Shown here one piece after another: positions 52,985 through 62,593 of a stretch of DNA of 64,000 nt. The DNA comes from Caldilineaceae bacterium (GTDB taxonomy: Bacteria; Chloroflexota; Anaerolineae; Caldilineales; Caldilineaceae), in the NCBI GenBank assembly GCA_018003515.1, contig JAGNDO010000012.1, positions 35,075-99,074 on the forward strand, read 5' to 3'. Made by a program: the position numbers and the translations under genes. Position 1 is the first letter of the stretch; each line of letters starts with the position of its first letter. Below the pieces are notes generated by a model. The model worked only from the letters and a program-made list of their open reading frames with translations. It was not told where the DNA came from and searched no databases.

Positions 52985-53809
52985 ATGGCCACAAAACGTA
53001 CGAATCCACCCGCCGCCGCCAAGAAAGCCAAGCCCACGGAAATACCCGATAGCAAGTTCAAAAGCCTGCGTCGCTTCAACGGCATCATGGGCTTTCTGCA
53101 CCTGATCCAGGGTGTCTTCATGATCCTGGTCAGCAACGACACCACCTACCCTATCTTCACCAACTATCTGAGCTTTGACATTGCCACCACCTCGTTGAAG
53201 CCCAACACCCAGCTCTTCTATGAACTGCCCTTTGGCCCGGCCGTGGCGGCCTTTCTGCTGATCTCTGCCGTGGCCCATTTCTATCTGGCCACCATCGGCT
53301 ATGACAAGTATGTGGAAAACCTGAAGAAGGGCATGAACCCGATTCGCTTCTATGAATATGCGTTGAGTTCTTCTCTGATGATTGTGCTGATTGGGATGTT
53401 GATTGGCCTGTGGGATCTGGGCGGGCTGATCCTGATCTTTGCCCTCAACGCCACCATGAACCTCTTCGGCATCATGATGGAACTGCACAACCAGCACACC
53501 CAAAAGACCAACTGGACCGCGTTCATCTATGGCAGCATCGCTGGGATCGTGCCGTGGATCGTGATCATGCTCTACTTTGTGGGTGCGCTCTCGTCGGGGG
53601 ATGCCAAGCCGCCGGCCTTTGTCTATGCCATCGTGCCCATCCTCTTTGTCTTCTTCAATATCTTCGCCATCAACATGGTGCTGCAATACAAAAAGGTCGG
53701 CCCCTGGAAGGACTACCTCTACGGCGAGCGGGTCTACATCATCCTCAGCCTGCTGGCCAAGAGCGTCCTGTGCTGGCTGATCTGGACCGGTACGTTGGCC
53801 CCGGTTTGA
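52985..53809 (+). CDS. Heliorhodopsin
   Basis: 274 residues from ATG 52985 (AGGAG upstream). Seven transmembrane helices behind a basic cytoplasmic N-terminus, the inverted topology typical of heliorhodopsins. Diagnostic blocks: RFYEYALSSSLMIVLIGMLI with the counter-ion Glu124 and the SSS motif in TM3, NATMNLFGIMMELHN, FNIFAINMVLQYKKVGPWKD, YLYGERVYIILSL, and the retinal Schiff-base lysine Lys259 in LLAKSVLCW of TM7. Heliorhodopsins bind all-trans retinal and have slow photocycles; their role is debated (sensory or regulatory). No retinal-synthesis gene (e.g. a Blh/Brp type) is in the window, so retinal must come from elsewhere. Confidence 0.93.
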   Translation: MATKRTNPPAAAKKAKPTEIPDSKFKSLRRFNGIMGFLHLIQGVFMILVSNDTTYPIFTNYLSFDIATTSLKPNTQLFYELPFGPAVAAFLLISAVAHFYLATIGYDKYVENLKKGMNPIRFYEYALSSSLMIVLIGMLIGLWDLGGLILIFALNATMNLFGIMMELHNQHTQKTNWTAFIYGSIAGIVPWIVIMLYFVGALSSGDAKPPAFVYAIVPILFVFFNIFAINMVLQYKKVGPWKDYLYGERVYIILSLLAKSVLCWLIWTGTLAPV

Positions 53810-53877
53810 TCGATACAGGATCACGGCATCGCCGAACCGTGCATCTTGGCTGGATAATGCCGTGACTCTGTGGGAGT

Positions 53878-54056
53878 GGTAGGACTGCACGATAGCGTGA
53901 TCCCAAAAACGCATGATTTCGCTTGAAGCGTTAACGCGAGATTTAGTACTTTTTTGACTGTGGATACTATATGGCGGATGATTCAGATAGCATTCCGTCC
54001 AAATCTGGCGTAATTGAAATCACAGTGATCAGATCACGCTATCGTGCAGTCCTACC
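53878..54056. mobile_element. 179-bp MITE, copy 1
   Basis: Terminal inverted repeats GGTAGGACTGCACGATAGCG... and complement; 8-bp target duplication GTGGGAGT at 53870-53877 and 54057-54064. The copy at 63696-63874 has the same sequence in inverse orientation, with different flanks. No coding capacity. Between the heliorhodopsin gene and the gene remnant at 54079. Confidence 0.95.
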
Positions 54057-54078
54057 GTGGGAGTTGTAGTGGGTCTGC

Positions 54079-54159
54079 TTCACTGCGGAGAACGGAGGCG
54101 GCTGGGGGCAGATTGTGGACAAGATCGTGCGGACCGGTCCGTATGAGCGGGGGAAGTGA
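54079..54159 (+). pseudogene. C-terminal remnant of helical-repeat protein paralogue
   Basis: Reads FTAENGGGWGQIVDKIVRTG then PYERGK and stop; compare FTAQNGSGWGQLVEKVVRTG and PHERVE at the end of the gene 50903-52873. About 80% identical at DNA level. No upstream part survives; the MITE lies just 5' of it. It shows that a paralogue was deleted here. Confidence 0.8.
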
Positions 54160-54212
54160 GAATCTGTTCCGCCCAAGCGCAAAGGCGGCATAAGGTCGTC
54201 GTGAGAAAGAAG

Positions 54213-54246
54213 AGTGGAATTTGGTCAGCTTTTTTGATATAGTGAG
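54213..54246 (+). promoter_or_regulatory. Promoter-like segment upstream of HicBA
   Basis: AGTGGAATTTGGTCAGCTTT then TTTGATATAGTGAG. The same segment with few changes (AGTGGAACTTGGGCAGCATT...GGTATAGTGGGG) occurs at 58458-58491. TATAGT fits a -10 box; the -35 is unclear. Confidence 0.5.
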
Positions 54247-54305
54247 ACAAGAAAGCGAAGGCTGACGCGAAAGAGGATGGGTAGCATCATTGAGAGGAGA
54301 ATTAA

Positions 54306-54764
54306 ATGGTCACGCAGGCAATTGTCGCTCAAAATTATGAACAACTCTTGGTCAATATTGTTCGTGCTTTGCCGCCAAATCGCGCAGAACAACTTGTGGA
54401 TTTTGCCCGCTTTTTGGAGGCGCAGCGGATCGGCGAGGAGTTGATGGAAGGTGAGACATTGGCCGAGATTGAGGCCGACAATGCTCGGTGGGATGCACTT
54501 CTGGCTTCTGATAAATCTCAGATGCTGTTGGAAAAGATGGCAAAAGAGGCCCAAATCGAGTATCGGGCCACTCGGCAAACGGTGACCATTGTCTATTGGC
54601 AGGATGACCAGCAATGGCTTGGCTATCTTCAGGAGTACCCGGACTATTGGACCCAGGGAGAAACCCTGGCTGAGCTTCATGAATATCTGCAAGATCTCTA
54701 TCGTGACCTTGGTAGCGGGATGATTCCCGGAATTCGCAAAGTTGAGGAAATGGTCGTGGCATGA
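54306..54764 (+). CDS. hicB: HicB-like antitoxin with extra N-terminal domain
   Basis: 152 residues; ATG follows GAGGAG. Two parts: residues 1-85 (LPPNRAEQLVDFARFLEAQR, then an acidic helix) resemble the short DUF2281-type antitoxin segment, and residues 90-145 (VTIVYWQDDQQWLGYLQEYPD then GETLAELHEYLQDLYRDL) are a HicB fold. The toxin HicA follows with a 4-nt overlap (ATGA at 54761-54764), confirming a TA pair in antitoxin-toxin order. The fused first part is unusual for HicB, which normally begins with the strand IYWQDD. Confidence 0.82.
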   Translation: MVTQAIVAQNYEQLLVNIVRALPPNRAEQLVDFARFLEAQRIGEELMEGETLAEIEADNARWDALLASDKSQMLLEKMAKEAQIEYRATRQTVTIVYWQDDQQWLGYLQEYPDYWTQGETLAELHEYLQDLYRDLGSGMIPGIRKVEEMVVA

Positions 54765-54946
54765 AACGCAGCGACCTGATCAAGCGAATTGAAGGCTTTG
54801 GCTGCGTGCTGATTCGGCATGGTGGAAACCACGACTGGTACACCAACCCTGCCACCGGCGTCTCTCTGCCGATTCCCCGCCATCGAGAAATCAACGAACA
54901 TCTGGCCCGGCGCATCATCAAACTGTTGCAAAATGGCAACGAATGA
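54761..54946 (+). CDS. hicA: HicA-type mRNA interferase toxin
   Basis: 61 residues. MKRSDLIKRIEGFGCVLIRH, GGNHDWYTNP and SLPIPRHREINEHLARRIIK are HicA blocks with the catalytic His in the G-x-H position (His24). Double-stranded-RNA-binding-like fold; cleaves mRNA when released from HicB. Translationally coupled to hicB. The 266 bp after it, up to the mannosidase, hold nothing I can identify. Confidence 0.9.
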   Translation: MKRSDLIKRIEGFGCVLIRHGGNHDWYTNPATGVSLPIPRHREINEHLARRIIKLLQNGNE

Positions 54947-55212
54947 TGGCCGTCAACTTTCAACCTCTCGCTCCGCCCGCCAGTCGAGTTCACCAAGTTT
55001 TTGCACCCACCATCCTGCAAAGCGTAGCCGCCGATTGACACCAAACAACTAACCAATGGATCTGCGTTATTTCCGCGCCAGTTTATGGCGCGAACAAGTG
55101 ACGCAAACAATGACAGGCAAGGCAATGGATCTCCTTGTGACGGAGTTCCGAATCCAAACCCATACCTTTCTCGCCTAACTCACGAGCGTTCTGCTCACGG
55201 AGATTTCCAAAC

Positions 55213-58371
<3,159 letters not shown>

Positions 58372-58373
58372 TG

Positions 58374-58421
58374 ATTTGGAAGGGTACGGGCACGATATAT
58401 CGTGCCCGTACCCTTCCAAAT
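58374..58421. terminator. 48-bp perfect palindrome after mannosidase
   Basis: ATTTGGAAGGGTACGGGCAC begins the left half; the centre is GATA/TATC at 58394-58401 and the right half is the exact complement. Begins 2 nt after the stop codon. Confidence 0.88.
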
Positions 58422-58457
58422 CGCGCACAGGCCAAATGACCCCAAAGGAACGAGGCA

Positions 58458-58491
58458 AGTGGAACTTGGGCAGCATTTTTGGTATAGTGGG
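58458..58491 (+). promoter_or_regulatory. Promoter-like segment, twin of 54213-54246
   Basis: AGTGGAACTTGGGCAGCATT then TTTGGTATAGTGGG. It precedes the UPF0158 remnant here and the HicBA operon at 54306. Confidence 0.45.
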
Positions 58492-58502
58492 GCAGGGACG
58501 TG

Positions 58503-58642
58503 AAGATTCGCTCCGGCGCTTCAAGGATGCGATTCACCGCCACGGCGTGGCCGATGACTGGTACGCCTATCGGCAGCGGGCCTTTGAGGGGATTGCGGTG
58601 GGGTGGTTGGCGGAGAATGGGGTTGCGTTTGTGCGGGGGTAG
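58503..58642 (+). pseudogene. UPF0158 C-terminal fragment
   Basis: Reads LRRFKDAIHRHGVADDWYAY then RQRAFEGIAVGWLAENGVAF. UPF0158-family proteins have this end (FRRFKD..., WY.yR, WL..N). Only the last ~45 codons exist; the DNA is about 90% identical to 60742-60881. It forms the left of two direct repeats that flank the ATPase/DUF4276 pair. Confidence 0.75.
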
Positions 58643-58746
58643 GTACGGTTTTGAACCATGCCCGAAAATTTCCAATTTCTATCAAACCTTGCTATTGTGG
58701 AGTGCGTGAACCCGATTCGATTACTACCGAAAGGAATAGTATCCGC

Positions 58747-59925
58747 ATGAACCCATCATCTTCAAGCCTGATTCAGGAGATTTGCTTAGAAAACTTCCTG
58801 TCATTTGGCAGCGGTGCCCACTCGATTCCTTTACAAAACCTCAATGTCTTGATCGGACCCAACGGCTCTGGGAAATCGAATTTGATTGAAGCCATTGTCC
58901 TGCTTCGGGCCGCGGCAACCGATGTTCGTCCTGTTATCCTCCGTGGTGGCGGTGTCCAGGAGTGGATTTGGAAGGGGGCCAGAAAAGGCACGGCGACAGT
59001 GAACGCCGTCATCAGTCATCCAACCGGGCATATGCCCTTGCGCCATCTACTCGCGTTCCAGGCCGATGGTCAACGGTTTCATCTGTTTGATGAACGGATC
59101 GAAAATGCGCAGCCGAACCCAGGTGAAGAGGTCCCCTATGTTTACTATCATTACCAACAAGGTCATCCAATCTTGAATATGAATGGGAAAGAAAGATCCC
59201 TGACCCGGCAAAGCGTAGAACCGGATCTTTCTATTTTGGCGCAACGCAAAGATCCGGAAGCCTACCCGGAACTCGCTTATCTGGTGGACGCATACGAGCA
59301 GATCCGGGTATATCGGGAGTGGGCATTTGGGCGGAACACCATCTTCCGCCAGCCGCAGAGAGCTGATATGCGCAAGGACAGGCTGGAGGAAGATTTTTCC
59401 AACTTGGGCTTGTTCTTGAATCGTCTGCGTGGCGTGCCGACCGCAAAGGCGGCCATTCTGGCGGGGCTAAGGGATCTCTATGCCGGGTTTGATGACTTTG
59501 ACATCAGCGTGGAGGGTGGTACCGTTCAAGTCTTTTTTACCGAAGGGTCCTTTGTGATTCCCGCTACCCGGCTATCTGATGGCACCTTGCGCTATCTTTG
59601 CCTGCTGGCCATCTTGTGCGATCCCACGCCACCCAAGCTGATCTGCATTGAAGAGCCTGAGCTAGGTCTGCATCCAGACATTTTGCCGAAGATCGCCGAT
59701 CTGCTGGTGGATGCGTCCCAGCGAGCCCAGTTGATCGTCACCACCCACTCCGACATCCTGGTGGATGCCATGACAGAGCGCCCTGAATCTATTCTGGTTT
59801 GCGAAAAAGAGGCCGGACAAACAGAAATATCTCGCCTTGATCCGGACCAGATCGCTCAATGGCTGGAAAAGTATCGCTTGGGCGAGCTGTGGACGAACGG
59901 CGAGCTGGGAGGCGTGCGATGGTAA
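58747..59925 (+). CDS. OLD/RecF-like AAA ATPase
   Basis: 392 residues from ATG 58747 (GAAAGGA upstream; a longer frame starts in the UPF0158 fragment and is rejected). ABC-type ATPase of the AAA_21/AAA_15 kind: EICLENFLSFG..., Walker A GPNGSGKSN (37-45), signature LSDGTLRY (276-283), Walker B LICIEEPELGLHP (298-310), and the H-loop VTTHSDIL. A coiled-coil-like insert lies between (about 150-240). It lacks the C-terminal TOPRIM domain of full OLD proteins; the next gene, overlapping by 7 nt, supplies a TOPRIM-like protein. This pairing recalls two-gene anti-phage ATPase/nuclease systems; defence is an inference. Confidence 0.85.
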   Translation: MNPSSSSLIQEICLENFLSFGSGAHSIPLQNLNVLIGPNGSGKSNLIEAIVLLRAAATDVRPVILRGGGVQEWIWKGARKGTATVNAVISHPTGHMPLRHLLAFQADGQRFHLFDERIENAQPNPGEEVPYVYYHYQQGHPILNMNGKERSLTRQSVEPDLSILAQRKDPEAYPELAYLVDAYEQIRVYREWAFGRNTIFRQPQRADMRKDRLEEDFSNLGLFLNRLRGVPTAKAAILAGLRDLYAGFDDFDISVEGGTVQVFFTEGSFVIPATRLSDGTLRYLCLLAILCDPTPPKLICIEEPELGLHPDILPKIADLLVDASQRAQLIVTTHSDILVDAMTERPESILVCEKEAGQTEISRLDPDQIAQWLEKYRLGELWTNGELGGVRW

Positions 59926-60557
59926 AGGTGACGATCTACGTGGAGGGCGGCGGTGACAGCCGACAGGAAAGGATCCGGTGTCGTCAGGGTTTTCGCAAGC
60001 TCTTGGAGAAGGCAGGTTTTCAAGGCCGCATGCCCGGCATCACCGCCTGTGGGGGACGTGAGAGCGCCTATCAAGACTTCTGTACCGCCACGTCTTCCAG
60101 AGGACGCCAGGACGCCTATCCAATTCTCTTGGTGGACAGTGAAGATCCAGTCCAGAATCCAAGTGCAGCTCCTGACTCCCCTGCGGCATGGGAACATCTG
60201 GGCGTTCGAGACAACTGGGGACGTCCCGACCACATTCATGCTGACCAGGCCCAACTGATGGCGACCTGTATGGAAACCTGGATCATGGCGGACCCACATA
60301 CCCTGCGTTCCGTTTTTGGCCCAGCCCTACAAGAAAGCGCATTGCTGCCTCTCCCACGGCTAGAGCAGCGAAGTCGTCAGCAAGTGCAAGACGCCTTGGA
60401 ACACGCAACCCGCAACAGTGGGCGTGATAAAGCCTATCGAAAAGGACGGCGATCATTCCAAGTTCTGGAACAGTTGTCTCCGGCAGCCCTGGATGCCCAT
60501 TTGCCCCATTTCCAACGTCTGAAACGTACGCTGGAACGACACTGTCCATCAGCGTGA
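59919..60557 (+). CDS. DUF4276 protein, TOPRIM-like
   Basis: 212 residues from ATG 59919; ATGGTAA overlaps the ATPase stop, so translation is coupled. DUF4276 pattern: VTIYVEGGGDS with Glu9, CRQGFRKLLEKAGF, CGGRESAYQDF, LLVDSEDPV with Asp73/Glu75, and ATCMETWIMADPHTL. The acidic residues in strand contexts (E ... D-x-E) resemble the TOPRIM metal site of primases and OLD nucleases. Likely the effector or nuclease partner of the upstream ATPase. The catalytic claim is inference from the motif. Confidence 0.8.
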   Translation: MVKVTIYVEGGGDSRQERIRCRQGFRKLLEKAGFQGRMPGITACGGRESAYQDFCTATSSRGRQDAYPILLVDSEDPVQNPSAAPDSPAAWEHLGVRDNWGRPDHIHADQAQLMATCMETWIMADPHTLRSVFGPALQESALLPLPRLEQRSRQQVQDALEHATRNSGRDKAYRKGRRSFQVLEQLSPAALDAHLPHFQRLKRTLERHCPSA

Positions 60558-60596
60558 TCCACACGGTCTCTTGGTTGGCAGCAGCCCCTCGTCGAG

Positions 60597-60881
60597 ATGA
60601 CGGCAGAGGTGCTTATCTTCAAGGACATGCTTGAACTGCCCACGAAATTCGAGATCGACGAAGACACCATCATGGAGCGCTTCTGTCTGTCGGTTGAACC
60701 TGACTGGCTGGCCGACGACTTGCTGGGCAAGATTCGAGGAAAGGACGCCTTTCGCCGCTTCAAGGATGCAATTCATCGCCACGGTATCGCCGATGACTGG
60801 TACGCCTATCGGCAGGGGGCCTTTGAGGAGATTGCGGTGGGGTGGTTGGCGGAGAATGGGATTGCGTTTGTGCGGGCATAA
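60597..60881 (+). CDS. UPF0158-family protein, N-terminally short
   Basis: 94 residues. LPTKFEIDEDTIMERFCLSV, KIRGKDAFRRFKDAI, GIADDWYAYRQGAFEEIAVG and WLAENGIAF match the C-terminal two thirds of UPF0158 proteins; the usual first ~50 residues are missing or replaced by MTAEVLIFKDMLE. Unknown function. Its 3' half is the right-hand direct repeat of the fragment at 58503-58642. It lies 39 nt after the DUF4276 gene on the same strand and could be a third member of that operon or a broken leftover. Confidence 0.65.
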   Translation: MTAEVLIFKDMLELPTKFEIDEDTIMERFCLSVEPDWLADDLLGKIRGKDAFRRFKDAIHRHGIADDWYAYRQGAFEEIAVGWLAENGIAFVRA

Positions 60882-61067
60882 CAACCGTCTCGATATCTGA
60901 CGAACTATGCAAACCAATCAAACGGGAGGGGGAAGAGTAATAAGTTAGATCGTTGGGTCAAAATGCCCATTGCAAAGAGACGTTTTTTCCAGTATGATGA
61001 ATCCGTTGGATCCTAGCCGTCCCTTATTCAAAGGACTGTCCCCGTGTCCGTATCTGGTTTTGCTTCT

Positions 61068-61130
61068 AAACTGTGCCAAGAGTCATGTTTCAACATCTGT
61101 TGAAGTATGACTCTTGGCACAGTTTTTTTG
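61068..61130 (+). terminator. Rho-independent terminator
   Basis: AAACTGTGCCAAGAGTCAT (61068-61086) pairs with its perfect complement at 61107-61125 and runs into a T-tract (TTTTTTT). The loop itself pairs (TCAACA/TGTTGA). It ends the ATPase/DUF4276/UPF0158 unit. The rest of the 342-bp gap (60882-61223) shows no gene. Confidence 0.9.
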
Positions 61131-61223
61131 TTCTAATGACACTTGGCATCGATTTTCCCTGACACAAAACAACCAAGATATGACATACATGTGAACGCCA
61201 CATACCATAGAAAGAGGACCCCC

Positions 61224-62261
61224 ATGAAACGTCTCTCTGTAATGATCATTTTGTTTAGTATTCTCCTTGGCGGATGCACGAGTTCCACGCCTGATCCGGA
61301 TCTGGTAGCCAGGGCAGTGCAGGCAACGCTCACTGCTTCAGTACCAACTGAAGCAGTGACATCTGAACCCACAAGCGTTATCAAGAGTACCGATATTCCA
61401 GCCGATATACCTACCGCAACGCCTGTACCCTCTTCTACGCCGATTCCTACCGCTACGCCGCTACCAGCAGACACACCGATACCCACTTCAACGCCGGCCC
61501 CAACCGCCACGGAAACCCCAGCCGCCCCCATCGCCATTATTGTCAAAACCGTCAACCTGCGGTCAGGGCCGGGCACAAACTATCCAGTGGTCAAAGCGGC
61601 CTTGGCTGGGGAACAGTTCGAGATTACCGGGCAAAGCCCCGATGGCACTTGGCTGGAAATTTGCTGTGTCAATGGCTCTGCCGCCTGGGTCGCTCAGTGG
61701 CTTGTCACGGAGGAAGGCGACACGGATAGCATAGAGATTGCGGCAAATATCCCGACGCCTCCGCCAAGTCCCACGCCGCAACCGACTTCGCCGCCCTCTG
61801 CGCCCGTTCAGCGACCCGGCATGCACACGCGTATTCAGATCGGAAGCTGGGAGATTCAGGCCGAACGGGTGCAAAACGAGAAGGCTGTCTACCAGTACAA
61901 TAGCTCCAAAGTAGCGATGGGGCGATATGCCATTGTTTTCGTTCTTGCCAAGAATCTGGCTCCCGGTACGCAGAGCATATCGAGTTCGCTGGCACCGGTG
62001 CTTAAAGATGATAAAGGACGCATTTACGATTATTCAGATCCCCTGACAACGGAGCGTATGGCAATGCTATACGCTATGTGGGAGTTTTCGGTGGGTAAAA
62101 CTGTCTTTTCCGACATCAATCCGGGCGTTGAAACGCCATTACTCATGCTATGGGATGTCAACGAGGATGTGCAATCTCTGACTTTGCTTCTCACGGATGG
62201 TCGTAATCGAGTCGAGTGGGATCTTGGTAATTTCTCGGATATTCCACCCTACAAGCCGTAG
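61224..62261 (+). CDS. SH3-domain lipoprotein
   Basis: 345 residues from ATG 61224 (GAGGA upstream). Signal peptide with lipobox LLGGC (Cys18), a Thr/Pro-rich stalk (about 50-120), a bacterial SH3 (SH3_3) domain (about 123-185: VKTVNLRSGPGTNYPVVKAA, then GTWLEICCVNGSAAWVAQWL), a second Pro-rich linker, and a C-terminal beta domain (215-345) with MGRYAIVFVLAKNLAP, like DUF4352-type domains. Probably binds cell wall or surface ligands outside the membrane. Confidence 0.85.
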   Translation: MKRLSVMIILFSILLGGCTSSTPDPDLVARAVQATLTASVPTEAVTSEPTSVIKSTDIPADIPTATPVPSSTPIPTATPLPADTPIPTSTPAPTATETPAAPIAIIVKTVNLRSGPGTNYPVVKAALAGEQFEITGQSPDGTWLEICCVNGSAAWVAQWLVTEEGDTDSIEIAANIPTPPPSPTPQPTSPPSAPVQRPGMHTRIQIGSWEIQAERVQNEKAVYQYNSSKVAMGRYAIVFVLAKNLAPGTQSISSSLAPVLKDDKGRIYDYSDPLTTERMAMLYAMWEFSVGKTVFSDINPGVETPLLMLWDVNEDVQSLTLLLTDGRNRVEWDLGNFSDIPPYKP

Positions 62262-62362
62262 TGTTCATCGTCGGGGACAGGGAATGACGAGGTAATGATG
62301 CGATCGTCATGGCTATCCTACTCTTGGACTTTCTGTTCGCAAATCAAGGTGGAGGTTCTTCA

Positions 62363-62585
62363 ATGTTTGGCTATAAACGCATCTCAAAAAGATTATTGCT
62401 TCTCATCGTAGTTGTTGTCGTGTTGACGGGAATATACTCAAACGTTGCTGCCTCTACACCATCAGTGTCACCTAATGTACAACAAATGGGAGAGACTACC
62501 CGTTTTATCGATCAGAATGGCATATTCTCTTTTAACTATCCATTGGACTGGGTCATAGCTGAGGACGAATACTGGGATGACACTA
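62363..62585 (+). pseudogene. Secreted/PsbP-like protein gene, cut by IS630
   Basis: From ATG 62363 (GGAGG upstream): MFGYKRISKRLLLLIVVVVV is a signal peptide or anchor, and FIDQNGIFSFNYPLDWVIAE begins a PsbP-like domain (F.F.YP..W pattern). After 74 codons the frame enters the IS terminal repeat and stops within the element (62608). The 3' part, if still present, lies beyond the window. Confidence 0.8.
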
Positions 62586-62593
62586 GTGTCCCG

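Noticed and set aside
54947..55212. Possible regulatory hairpin CGCGCCA/TGGCGCG near 55073-55093
   Set aside because: Seven-bp stem only, no T-tract and no link to a start; could be chance in GC-rich DNA.
58747..60557. Naming the ATPase/DUF4276 pair as PARIS
   Set aside because: PARIS uses a DUF4435-type effector; DUF4276 is different in sequence. Only the general layout is similar.
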